A stretch of 64,000 bases of DNA from Mimachlamys varia. Taxonomy: Eukaryota; Mollusca; Bivalvia; Pectinida; Pectinidae. Positions 24,150 to 35,580 of this stretch are shown here, in pieces (positions within the stretch are counted from its first letter, which is position 1; every line of letters begins with the position of its first letter). The stretch is taken from the NCBI GenBank assembly GCA_947623455.1, contig OX392527.1, positions 28,016,201 through 28,080,200 on the forward strand, written 5' to 3'. The notes beneath the pieces were generated by a model that worked only from the letters and a program-made list of their open reading frames with translations, searched no databases and was not told the origin of the DNA. Made by a program: the position numbers and the translations under genes.

Positions 24150-27037
24150 AAAAACAAACTTAGAGGGCCCAAGACACAAAATTTTGTTTTTCAAATAGCA
24201 TTTGTAATGAGACTGTTTAAATGGTATTTAATAGTTTATGAAGGGAAGTTAAATAAGCCAATTTCAAGTCTCTTCTTTTTCACACTGTTGCTAGTTTTAT
24301 TCTCTTGAATTGTAGCAAAAATCAGAAAAAAATCTATCTTCAAATTTTGTAAAAAAAAAAAGTGTGATATTTTGCAGAAAGCAAACCATACATTTAATGT
24401 TTCTTAGTGAAATTGATGTTTTATTGCAATAAATTATGATTGCACATTAATCATTGTTTGACCATAGTGTGAGTTTTTATCTCTAATAGTAGCTAACATT
24501 ACAACAAAAATGCAACAAAGCTGTTGGAATATTGCAGTACAAACTATAATCGCTGCTGTTGTTTTCCATTTTTCCCATTGGACAATACAAAATATTGTTT
24601 AAAAAAAACAAAATTTCTAGCAGAGACAAATATTTGCTTTTGATATGCTAAGTGGTCTCAGCAGAAAATTACAATTTACTTTATTCTGGTATTGAAATCT
24701 TTCTCTGAGTAATCCTATTTATAATTCAACAACTTGTTAGTGCAAACATTTATAAAAAAGTATGAAAAAGGTAAAACATACTGTTTGCAGCAAGGTATAT
24801 TTAATAAACAATTTCGTCCATATCCTATGATACTTAATGTTATGTAAGCTTAGAGGAAATGATAGTTTTAAGAGTTCAAAAGTACATTGTATATCTTACA
24901 CTCCTACATTAGCCAGTTCGACAGTTGAACTAATTAAACAAGTCAGGAATTACTTAAATATAGAAAATTAATTATCACAGTCACTCAGATTTGAGTAAGC
25001 AAGTGTTTTATCATTTTTTTATTCCCTTGTCATTTCATTGAAATGTTCTCTAAAATAAATGACCACAAATATTTTCCATGCTTGCTTAAATTTGCCAACA
25101 CGGAATATTTGAACAGCATTTATTTAGTAGAATGTACTGTAGTTAATTACATTTAATTGGTAGGAAACTGAATTAACACACAGTTTAAGTTAGGGCTATT
25201 CCATTTAAACATCTACCTGACCATAGGACTCCAAAATAAATCACTTCTGATCATTGTTGGATTTCCTTTCTATTGCGTTCTTGTGATTTATTAAATCAAT
25301 TCAATTTGCTATATATATACAAAGGTTCCATACTTTACCTGTTTTATAATACTTATTCAAAATACAGATGGTTTGAAAACGAAACAGTCTAATTGCAATT
25401 AGTGTCTGCTTTTTGATAGTTGAAAATTGATAAAACTGGAGAAATCGGGCCCTGTCCGATTGGCTTGGTCATTACCAAAAACGACTTACAAAAACATCTG
25501 AGAGATTGGAGTTACTCAGTAGTTTGGTTTAATGCTTAAGACTAACAACAGACTGATGGACGACGAACTGGCGATTTACTTTTATAAAGAGTATGGCAGT
25601 TAGAAGTATACATTTACAGGGCTTGATACACATTTTCGTTTTGTCTAGCAATATATAACTGTCCTTTAAAACGGAAGTAATTCATCAATCTATTCTAATT
25701 TAGTTACACGATGTACATTGCAAACATTCTCATTATGAGATCTTGCTTGCAATTGAACCATGTTAATCAGTTTGCTGATAATAAAGAGAGTTGAATTCAA
25801 GTCTTTTTTCCCTTTGTTAAAACTGAATTCCTAGCCATGGTCCCTGGAATGAGGGATTCACATTTCACTTTTTTGTTATACTGGAGTAATGTTTTTGTTA
25901 CGAATGCAGCAAGTTGCAAGCCATAAGCTGGATAATGTACTGTTATATAGAGGCTCATTATTGGTTACCCCTGGGTGAAGGAACGTCTTTATTTTGGCCA
26001 GGTTATGACCTGATACCTGAGGTTGTTCGCTCTTTGCCAACTATAATAAATTTGCTTGATCAATGAGTTTCAGATCATAGTTTGGCCAAACTAGAACACT
26101 TTTTTATAAATAATATATTCAGTTTATTCTGTATTTTTTTCAGGATTATATCGATCGTTAGTCTGATCATTTTCCAAACTAACCTGGTATTAATGTGTGA
26201 TCGCTTCACAATTTGCATAAGCCATAGTTAACTCCGCCCACATGAACTGTTTTCAATCACAGCACACAATCTAGTTTGTTATAGTACCATCAGCGTTTAT
26301 AGAACAGCATGAATTTGCTTAAGGCGTGGTTAAATCCGCCCATGTCTTATTGATGACGTCTCAAAATTGTGTCTCGAACCCCTATAATTTGCATAACTCC
26401 ACCCACATTCTTTTGGTCGACGTCATGAAAATTTTGCATGAGATGATTACTCTAGCTTACGGAAAAATACTGTAAATATAACTCTAAAATGACAATTATT
26501 CATTTACCATTGTTCCTAAACACTGGAGAGTAAGCATCTCACTAACTGACCACAGATTTCGACAACTTTCCAAAACGTTGGCAACTTTACATGTGGGCGG
26601 TGCAATCTTCTGCAACAAGATATAATATTTATGAACTATTCACAGTAAAATACTGTTATTATAAAATATAAGTAATAATAGTGATAAATAGAAAACTATT
26701 CCTTAAATATATTTTACAAATATGTCGCATCAGTGAAATATTTGGATATTTGCCGTACGAGTGAAATGTAAATGATGCACGGCATAGAAATCTTATTTTT
26801 ATTTATTACAACTTTAAGTTATACCACGCAAATGTTGCTACAACAAAAGAGCGCGGAAATAAGAAAATGACAGCACGCTTTACAACAAAGCAGAGGACAA
26901 TTTTTAATGGGTTGCCCAATGTAACTTTGTTCTGCGAAGTAGGTGTACTGTTAAGCCGTTGCTTCACCTGAATTTAAATAAAAATTCCAAAGAGCCGAAC
27001 AGAAACTACCGTTCTGATTCCGTATGGTCATTTTATT
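24150..27037. other. Intergenic, no gene recognised
   Basis: AT-rich DNA after UBFD1. Candidate poly(A) signals AATAAA occur at ~24429 and ~25782. Between 26210 and 26410 a motif ATTTGCATAA..CTCC(G/A)CCCAC occurs three times in varied form. Around 26730-26770 lies a fragment resembling family R2 (GAAATATTTGGATATTTGCC then GTACGAGTGAAAT). Confidence 0.4.
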
Positions 27038-27113
27038 AGTCCCCCACCGGAATCCGGGGGGGACTATAGGTTTGCGTTGTGTCCGTCCGTCCGTCCGTCC
27101 TTCCGCACACTAT

Positions 27114-28586
27114 TTGTCCGGGCTCTATCTCCCATACTATAAGACACTGGAACTTCATACTAAGTGTGTGGGTTCCCTGTGGGAAGGCGGTGTGTCGCAT
27201 ACAAAAACCGGGTCACTGTGACCTATATTTTGACCTCTGACCTACATTAAAGAAAAAGCTTGTCCGGGCTCTATCTCTTACACTATAAAGCACTAGAACT
27301 TAATACTTAGTAGTATTGTTCCTTGTGGGAAGGCGGTGTGTCGCGTACAAAAACCGGGTCACAGTGACCTATATTTTGACCTCTGACCTACATTAAAAAA
27401 AAGCTTGTCCGGGCTCTATCTCCTACACTATAAAGCACTAGAACTTAATACTTGGTAGTATGGTTCCTTGTGGGAAGGCGGTGTGTCGCGTATAAAAACC
27501 GGGTCACAGTGACCTATATTTTGACCTTTGACCTACATTAAAGAAAAAGCTTGTCCGGGCTCTATCTCCTACACTATAAAGCACTAGAACTTAATACTTA
27601 GTAGTATTGTTCTCTGTGGGAAGGCAGTGTGTCGCGTACAAAAACCGGGTCAATGTGACCTTTATTTTGCTATATTTTGACCTCTGACCTACATTAAAGT
27701 AAAAGTTTGTCCGGGCTCTATCTCCTACACTATAAAGGACTAGAACTTAATACTTGGTAGTATGGTTCCTTTTGGGAAGGCGGTGTGTCGCGTACAAAAA
27801 CCGGGTCACTGTGACCTATATTTTGACCTCTGACCTACATGAAAGAAAAAGCTTGTCCGGGCTCTATCTCCTACACTATAGAGCACTAGAACTTAATACT
27901 TAGTAGTATTGTTCCTTGTGGGAAGGCGGTGTGTCGCGTACAAAAACCGGGTCACAGTGACCTATATTTTGACCTCTGACCTACATTAAAGTAAAAGCTT
28001 GTCCGGGCTCTATCTCCTACACTATAAAGCACTAGAACTTAATACTTGGTAGTATGGTTCCTTGTGGGAAGGCGGTGTGTCGCGTATAAAAACCGGGTCA
28101 CAGTGACCTATATTTTGACCTCTGACCTACATTAAAGAAAAAGCTTGTCCGGGCTCTATCTCCTACACTATAAAGCGCTAGAACTTAATACTTAGTAGTA
28201 TTGTTCTCTGTGGGAAGGCAGTGTGTCGCGTACAAAAACCGGGTCAATGTGACCTTTATTTTGTTATATTTTGACCTCTGACCTACATTAAAGTAAAAGT
28301 TTGTCCGGGCTCTATCTCCTTCACTATAAAGGACTAGAACTTAATACTTGGTAGTATGGTTCCTTTTGGGAAGGCGGTGTGTCGCGTACAAAAACCGGGT
28401 CACTGTGACCTATATTTTGACCTCTGACCTACATTAAAGAAAAAGCTTGTCCGGGCTCTATCTCCTACACTATAAAGCACTAGACTTTATACTTGGTAGT
28501 ATAGTTCTCTGTGGGAAGGCGGTGTGTCGCGTACCAAAACTGGGTCACTGTGACCTTTATTTTGCTATATTTTGACCTCTGACCTA
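27114..28586 (+). repeat. ~146-bp tandem array, first ten units, with a 4-unit higher order
   Basis: Unit starts (TTGTCCGGGCTCTATCTC) lie at 27114, 27260, 27405, 27551, 27707, 27853, 27999, 28145, 28301 and 28447. Spacings are 146,145,146,156,146,146,146,156,146; 27260-27852 and 27853-28446 are near-identical, so four units were duplicated together. Units contain GGTCA-NNN-TGACC followed 7 bp later by TGACCTCTGACCT in most copies. Confidence 0.95.
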
Positions 28587-30532
28587 CCGTAAAAACTCGT
28601 GTAATCTGCGCACTTTTTTAAGGGAAATTAAAATCAAATAGTTGGGGGTGCGTAAATTACAATGATATAGATGTGTGTCAAGTTTTTTTTCAGTGAAAGA
28701 TCGAGAAATCTGAAGGACGCCGCCATATTGGAAAGTCGGGATTGTTTCCTTTTGTACACAAGATCCAGACGACGCAAGCAGAATAAATAAATTAATATTA
28801 AAAACATTCAAAATATATACTGTATTTGTGTTGTTATTCATGAATTACACGGGAATTGACGATAAGTTATTTATGATTGACGTCCCGATGTAATTTGGAC
28901 CAGGCCAGATCTAGAGTTGAGACGGCCGCTCGGCATACAACGTTTATTTGACAAGTAATTATAATTAGGTAAACAAAACATTTAACGCAAATACAGGCAT
29001 TCTATTTCACTCGTGTGGTCATCTAAAAACATAGTTTATCAAATAGTTTAGGAAAAATCAGGTATTGATATTGCCGATAAATATTCCGACCACGGTAAAA
29101 GTTTCGTCTCATTATCACTTTGACATACTTTCGTTTTCAGTTCCAGACGAATACCCGGTAATCACTAAAGGCGTGTCCAATTAAGTTCCTTGCTTTTCTT
29201 CTCGTAATTCTGCAGCCATTTCAATTGCACTCGCAACATCTTCGGCAGTAAATATTTCAAAATGTCATCGAATTCGCAGGAACTCGTTTCAAAATCGAAA
29301 GTCGCCATTGCGTTCTACGTGAGTAACTTTCGTAGTAAATTCTTTGGTTTTCGCGGGAATATCGTGTCATGTGATGCCTTTATGAATGGAAATTTCCATT
29401 ACTATTTCGGTCGCCAGAGTCGCGTGATACATTCGGCCAATCAAAACCGTCGTAACATGTTTTCTATACCAATCGTAAAATCGCTTCTTCACGACCGTCG
29501 GAACCACAAGGATGGCGGACGATGTCTCATAAAAGCAATAACAGAGACCACACGAAGCAAATAAAGCGCGCAAAGGCGTTAACAGGGGCCGAGGAGTTTA
29601 CCGTAAGAGTTATAACATTTACACATATTATAAATTAATGCAACGTAACGTTTATGCCATATCATCTATGCTGTTACCGCTAATTATCGCGACAATGCTT
29701 TCACCGTCTCCACGTGGTCGCCTTTGTATTTACATTAGATATAACCAATCAAAGGTAGCCTATTATCGAGGACTGAGAGCGTGTCAAAAAAGGCAATTTT
29801 TCATTGGTCAACCCGTGGGACTGTCCTAGGCCTGTACCCGTGTGATTGCGGTAGCCTAATTATACCAAGCCGTCAGAATGGGTTTTAATGAAAGTAATTA
29901 TCGTCTAATTGATCAGGAGAACACTTCTAAGGTAATTACCGTTTAAACAAGATACCCTACTCAATGAGCAGCGATCAATTTACAATTTATTTTCATGGGT
30001 CCTTTTTGTAAATATTGCCAAAAACTATGGGTCCCACAATGTAAAATTGAAGTATTTGCAGAATTTCTATGAGTCCTTTCATAATTTCATGAGTACTGGA
30101 CTCGGGACTCGCACGTAGATTGATCACTGAATGAGATCAGTATAATTGTGCTTTTAATTACACCTGTCGTCGATAATTACATGTCAGCTTGGCCGAGGAT
30201 GGTTTTTGATCGACCAGGCGTGTGTAGGGTCCGGTAGGCACAAAATACGTTTTTCTTATACTTGCTAATAATAATGCATTTTTCTAATAAATGAATAACA
30301 CAAACTCATCCATGTTTTTTTTTATTTACTGGAGAAAATCGTCACCTAAAAAGAGAAAAAAGAATATTGAATGACATGAGAACGAGACAAATTAATGGTC
30401 GTCAACTTTGCGATTTTTTCGATTTTTTTTGGTGCGTAAATTATATTGATACAGACCTTTTTCCAGCAGTTTTGGGGTGATTTTTAGGGTGCGCAAATTA
30501 CACTGGTGCGTAGATTACACGAGTTTTTACGG
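28587..30532. mobile_element. 1.95-kb TA-flanked DNA transposon nested in the array
   Basis: It begins CCGTAAAAACTCGTGTAATC and ends with the complement; the inverted termini run 27-28 bp with one difference. TA sits at both borders (28585-28586, 30533-30534) and the flanks rejoin as the array's GACC-TA-CATTAAA, which fixes the insertion exactly. Subterminal copies of GGTGCGTAAATTA lie at ~28646, ~30432 and ~30489. A TA target fits the Tc1/mariner/pogo group. No full transposase is visible. Confidence 0.92.
29522..29602 (+). CDS. Possible first coding exon remnant inside the nested transposon
   Basis: An ATG at 29522 opens 27 codons (MSHKSNNRDHTKQIKRAK.., basic) ending at a good donor, ACC|GTAAGAG (29603). 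It sits mid-element, downstream of CpG-richer DNA. It may be the start of a former transposase or an acquired host exon. No family is recognised, and it could be chance. Confidence 0.2.
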
Positions 30533-30534
30533 TA

Positions 30535-30815
30535 CATTAAATTAAAAGTTTGTCCGGGCTCTATCTCCTACACTATTAAGGATTATAACTTTGTACTTGG
30601 TAGTATAGTTCCCTATGGGAAGGCGGTGTGTCGCGTAACAAAACCGGGTCACAGTGACCTATATTTTGACCTCTGACCTACGTTACACAAATACCTTGTC
30701 CGGGCTCTATCTCCTACACTATAAAGCACTAGAACTTAATACTTGGTAGTATGGTTCCCCGTGGGAAGATGGTGTGTCGTGTACCAAAACTGGGTCACTG
30801 TGACATTTATTTCGA
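30535..30815 (+). repeat. ~146-bp tandem array, last two units after the nested insertion
   Basis: TTGTCCGGGCTCTATCTC recurs at 30549 and 30696 (147 bp apart). The final unit reads through GGGTCACTGTGACATTTATT and then leaves the repeat. Confidence 0.9.
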
Positions 30816-31070
30816 CAGTTATTCAAGCTATGCACAACACAAGCAAAGTTACATAAGTGTACAAACATTCTTGTTGTTGGAGATTTCAACATGGACTTCG
30901 CAAAGATGGACAGCCTTCAAAAATCTTGTAAACTTCACCAACAACTGACCACGCCTACCCATTGCCTTGGAGGAATTCTTGCATTGGTCTTCTCATCCAA
31001 ATTATTCCCAGTGACAAACAAACTTGTGTTCTTCTCAGATCACCATTTAATCAATATACAGTACTGTTGA
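30810..31070 (+). pseudogene. Endonuclease/exonuclease/phosphatase-domain fragment
   Basis: One open frame gives NILVVGDFNMDF, then TTPTHCLGGILALVFSS, then KLVFFSDHHLI, ending at TGA (31068-31070). GDFN, the T..T..GG..LDLVF-like stretch and SDHHLI are the late motifs of AP-endonuclease-type nucleases encoded by LINEs and some Helitrons. The early catalytic half is absent, so it is a ~87-codon relic. It lies just after the tandem array inside the CCCCCACCGG-ended element. Confidence 0.7.
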
Positions 31071-31129
31071 ATTCAATGTAAGCATAACAAACAACATCTT
31101 GTTATTATTATTACAATTTCATGTCTATT

Positions 31130-31300
31130 GCAGTAAAACCTGTCTATAAAGGATACCCAACAGAAAAACTAAAGGTGTCCTTCATAGACTTGTGTCTTTT
31201 ATATAGAGATCATTTATAGAGTATACCTACAGTGTACATGTATTTAGTGAGAATGGGATGGTTCCTGTATAGAAGCGGGTCTCTGTAAACTACATCTTCA
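31130..31300. mobile_element. One end of a CAGTAAAACCTGTCTATAA-type transposon
   Basis: The sequence GCAGTAAAACCTGTCTATAA followed by AAGGATACCC, with a second TATAGAAGCGGGTCTCTGTAA block 130 bp on, resembles TA-inserting transposon ends. The matching opposite terminus is not clear, so it is a fragment. Confidence 0.45.
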
Positions 31301-31396
31301 CCTTTCAATACATTGAAGAAAATACATGACCTTATTGCATCTCGAGATACACACTCATTGCTATTGGATCTCGAGATAACAACCCGGTGGGGGACT

Positions 31397-33148
31397 GTAA
31401 TTCGTTGAATTATCTTGTTGATATTGGTATAGACTAAAATCAAATACCATTATATCCATCCGTGTCTGGAGTGTTCCAAAATATATAGAGATACACAAAA
31501 AGATGAAATTGGTCGTAGATCCGTTGCTACAACTGAACTCAATAATTAAAGCTAGTATTTCATGTTAACATTGCGACTGAATTGTATCACACAACGCTGT
31601 GACAATCATGACGAACAGAAATTTAGGAAGGGCAAATTAAAACGCTTCGGGAAGATGCAGGTGGAACAGTAAATTTTAAGGTCATACAAGATTTCACATA
31701 AACCGCGGACAGTTACCTGTAGACGCTGTTATGATCGGTAAGCCTATCTTCAGATGTTATTCAATTGTCCCTAAAGACATCTTGTGAATCAGATTAACCG
31801 GACTTATGCATGGCTACATGTAGTAGGTAAGTCAAGCGTGTGTTTACATATTAAAAACAGGCGTGCTCCTCTGGCAAAAACCAGAACTCTTTCCAAAAAC
31901 TCCTTCGATATACCTTGCTCTCTTTGTTTATACCACATTCCAACGCATTACACGTGTGCCATTTATGTCTTAAGACTTTCCCTACTCTAGCTCGAACAAA
32001 CCATCCACATGTTTTACTCGTGTACTATTACGTTTATCACTAAACGTTTCCTTACTCTAGCTTGAACACAAATTGTGTTAATGATGTCACCCATTTATAT
32101 CCGTCGTCAATTCAGTTCCCTTCTGACTCGCATTAATACTACTAGTATAACTATTCACAGAGTGAGATTAACGTAAAAGTTACCCATGCTAATTGTTTGC
32201 CCTGATAAAAACACAATTTCGTCAATTATATGTTCAAGGTCCTGCTCTACTGCGGATACAAACTATTCAACTGTTTATTTGATGTCTTCATAGTAGGGCA
32301 ACAGTCCATACGCGCGTAAAATATAATACGCCATGACCTTGTAGATGTTGGGGTTTATGTAAGACACCTAATATTTCACCGAAAAGTCCAGGCCTGTTAT
32401 CAAAACAAGTCTCATTAGAAAAACAATACTAAAGCGTCAACAAAATCATAATCCGAACTCAAAATCGATTAAACTATAGGCAAAATATGAACAAAGGAAA
32501 GATTTATATGGAGACCCTCATCTCCATGTAAGAGAATAAGACTAGGTGTTCCAGAAGAGTAGAACAACACTGAGGTACCAGCTAAATATACTGATTTTAT
32601 AATAAGTTAGCACAGTGTCATATATTATTTTGGATGTTGATTTACATGTGTATGTTACGACAAATTTTATATTGTACAGAAGTTCCAAAGAATCATTTTG
32701 TCATTGTGGAGTTACCAAAGCATTCAGGGTGTTATTTCCATCCGCCAATGGAAGTGACGTCATTCGTAGGGAATAGAAAATTGACCAAAAACGTAAAAAA
32801 AAGACGAATTCATAGATTAATTCCGTTTTAGAATCCACTCTCATTCAGTATTTGGTGAAAATATTATATGCCTGGTGCTCTGGTGATTAGTTCTAGACAA
32901 TACTGAACGACGTCACATCATATGGTAGCTTTATAGTAGAATGCGGTTTGACGACACCATTGCAACGTGGAAGAGCACTGTCCTTACCAGAGGGAGGTAT
33001 TTTATTTTTTTCTACCTATCGTTTTTGTTACATTAGTGGATGTCAACAATGACTTTCTACTATATACAGCAGTGTACGCCGGACCATTTAAGTGTGTTTC
33101 TTGGTGGTAACGATATCGTTTTTTTCTCATAGTCTGTACATTGTAGTA
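31397..33148. other. Intergenic with a dispersed-family fragment
   Basis: A family R1 copy spans about 32425-32560: AATACTAAAGCGTCAACAAA, AAACTATAGGCAAAATATGA and GAATAAGACTAGGTGTTCCA are recognisable. The rest is AT-rich with no gene. Confidence 0.5.
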
Positions 33149-33149
33149 T

Positions 33150-34885
33150 TTAAAGGGGCATCCCGCGAAAGTAAGCTTTTTTTCATATTTTTTTTTTCAA
33201 AATATTACATATACATATCGAGTGGGTATTCTTACGGACTACGACGATCGGATTTTGCTGATATGTATTCATAAAATAAATAATTTCAAAATAACTAGTG
33301 GAATTCCAAAACGTCTAGCCAGACGCCTGGATTGGGATTTCCACCTACCAACGCATGCGCAGCGAGCGCCGTTTCTATTGTAAACACTCTATCTGGTATT
33401 ACCGTTACACCACGATAAGACCTAACTACTAAGCGAAAAGTTGCCGAATGGTCAAAATATGACGCAAGACTGCGTTACAAAATCATATTGAGAGATGGGA
33501 AGTATTCAAAGGAGAAACTACCTGCTCTATTGCGTGTATGTTACATATTTCTTCTGTGTAACGGTAACATGCACAAATAAAGCTTTGATTTGGTTTTGGG
33601 GCTACCCAAGGGGAAACTGTTTTAGTCTTCTGTTGCATAAATGCGTGTGTAATATTAAACTTAAAAGTGTGTTTTATAATATTCCCTTTATAAAATCTGA
33701 TGTTCAAGTAAAACAGTATGATTTAATTATAATTGCTGAATAGAAAGACATTTTCAAAAACAATATATACCATAACAGAAAAATTCGTTTGATTACGTTG
33801 TAAAACGGGACGTGCGACCGAGGTACATACGGCTTCAATTTGGACAAAAGGAATAAAAAAATGTTTTCACGCGTAAAAAAAAGTGATATTCATACTAATC
33901 TATAAATTAGTGAAGGTTTTCACTGGGTTGCGACCCTGGTATTGAATTTGATATGGAAATATATACATAACGGGAAAAAAAATACCCAAAGTTATACAAC
34001 ATATACATATGTATATTCCATTTCTGCAGTTTTTTTAAAGGTCACCGTCCCTTTACAAGACGTCAAAAAAGATGTATATTAATAACGGGTAGTTATAAGT
34101 GTTTCAAAAGTTCCAAATCTGATATCCGTATACATTGTATGCATGTAGTCATGCTTAGTGTGTGGTGCGTTATATTAGTGTATGGACTTAAATATTCGCA
34201 TTCCGTGATACGTGTTAACGTGTGAAGACGCTGAAAGTTGGATAGATTTTAAATGAATATGAATGTACATTGTATATATACAGATAGTCTGAAAAAAAAT
34301 CCTCAAGACGTTGAATTGTAAAAAAAATTGCAAACATTTCATGTCTTTTTTTTTGTACTTTTCAATGCATGATACATACATTTTATAAAACCATCTGAAA
34401 AGTTGGGTTCGTGAATATTACCTTTTACATAAATTAAGGTTTGTACCATGGCCGTATTTCGTACCCATGTGTACCGGTCCGGGTCAGGTAAATATAATAT
34501 AGACAATTCCTGGTGTCGATATATGGTGCCGATATGCCGACAATTATTCTTCATTTGAATATCGGTATGTGTGCAATTGATTTCTAATTTTAATGTGAAT
34601 TTGATTCAATAAGTTTATACACGGACTTTGTCTCTGTTTCATCAGCCGTATACATTACGCGAGGTGACCTCCCGTATGGCCCCTGCCGGCAAACCGATCG
34701 GCACACCTGTCACGTGGCCGCTATTTTTATCAGGGCTTTCCCGAGGAATGCGATTTTGCAAGTGGTCAATATAGACATTTTGAATGGACTTTGAATATGG
34801 GAATAACAGGAAAGTATAATTAGTAGTGCAGACGCCATGTATATTCAAGAACAGGCATTTAGGCTTTCGCGGGATGCCCCTTTAA
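33150..34885. mobile_element. 1.73-kb non-autonomous element, perfect termini, TTAA flanks
   Basis: The left end AAAGGGGCATCCCGCGAAAG and the right end CTTTCGCGGGATGCCCCTTT are exact inverted copies; with neighbouring bases the match is 23 bp (33149-33171 and 34864-34886). TTAA occurs at each border (33150-33153, 34882-34885) inside TTTAAA, as expected for a piggyBac-type target. No transposase frame of useful length is inside. Confidence 0.8.
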
Positions 34886-35249
34886 ACTCCGTGTAAACAT
34901 TGACGATATGCATGACCGGAACTGTCTATCAAGATATTTGTTTCCTGCTCTCTTTGCATTGAGTTGTCTTATTGAGTACACACTCTCCAGTGAACGATAT
35001 GCATGTTAAATGTATCTATAAAAATATATAAGTATATAATAATTGCTTTCGTCCTATTCATGAATTTAATATTACTAACAATAAAAGAACTTTCATAAAA
35101 GATGATAACACCCTCAGTTGTGAATATGCACCGTGTCACACAGCTCTCAACAATTCGACAAATTTGATTTTGAGTTATTCGATATCAAAGTACTGTATCG
35201 TACAAATTGCAAGGTAAAATAACATATACGAAACTGCCGATTCCTCTAG

Positions 35250-35580
35250 TCCCTGAGGTTTGCTGGAGCCTCCATAGCCCCAGTATGTCATTTGAGTAGT
35301 GGCACGGTTCATAATATACACGATTTGAAATTATACAGTACTAATCTAATTTTTCTTATAAATTCATACATTAAGGAGTTTTACACACCTGACCCTTTTG
35401 CTTCTACATTAGTTTAGAATTTTCGATTCCCACCTTTTGGCACCTTGCATCACTGACGAGTCCTAGAAGGACGAAACAGTTGTACTGTATGATGCACTTT
35501 TATTCATTTATTCGGCACACTGTATCTATTACGAAATTTAAAAGGTGCAGCATGGGTGCGTGTTACGTTATCTTTAGGGC
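35250..35580 (+). mobile_element. Hammerhead-bearing repeat (retrozyme-like), copy A
   Basis: It starts near AGTCCCTGAGGTTTGCTGGA and runs through CTGACCCTTTTGCTTCTACA, the hammerhead, then TTCATTTATTCGGCACACTG, AGGTGCAGCATGGGTGCGTG and TTACGTTATCTTTAGGG. The order is a circular permutation of the 380-nt unit measured at 50.8-51.2 kb. It carries the only fully intact ribozyme seen here. Confidence 0.8.
35447..35495 (+). ncRNA. Intact type I hammerhead ribozyme
   Basis: Helix I: GCATCA (35447-35452) pairs perfectly with TGATGC (35490-35495), extendable by one T-A pair. Core: CTGACGA (35453-35459) fits CUGANGA. Helix II: GTCC/GGAC (35460-35463, 35469-35472) with loop TAGAA. Core: GAAA (35473-35476, the last A starting helix III). 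Helix III: ACAG/CTGT (35476-35479, 35485-35488) with loop TTGTA. The cleavage nucleotide is A35489, so self-cleavage is predicted between 35489 and 35490. All invariant core bases are present. Confidence 0.93.

Larger units (their letters stand above)
27038..31396 (+). mobile_element. Composite element with 13-bp termini, tandem array and nested insertion
   Basis: Perfect inverted ends AGTCCCCCACCGG (27038-27050) and CCGGTGGGGGACT (31384-31396). A (GTCC)n run follows the left end (27081-27102). The body is a ~146-bp tandem array, an endonuclease-like fragment and unclassified DNA. Removing the nested 1946-bp insertion plus one TA leaves about 2.4 kb. Elements with this CCCCCACCGG start and GTCC run are frequent in bivalves; their class is not certain. 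No intact transposase or replicase is visible. Confidence 0.75.

Noticed and set aside
27114..28586. CRISPR array
   Set aside because: Repeat units are contiguous with no unique spacers of constant length, and the genome is eukaryotic.
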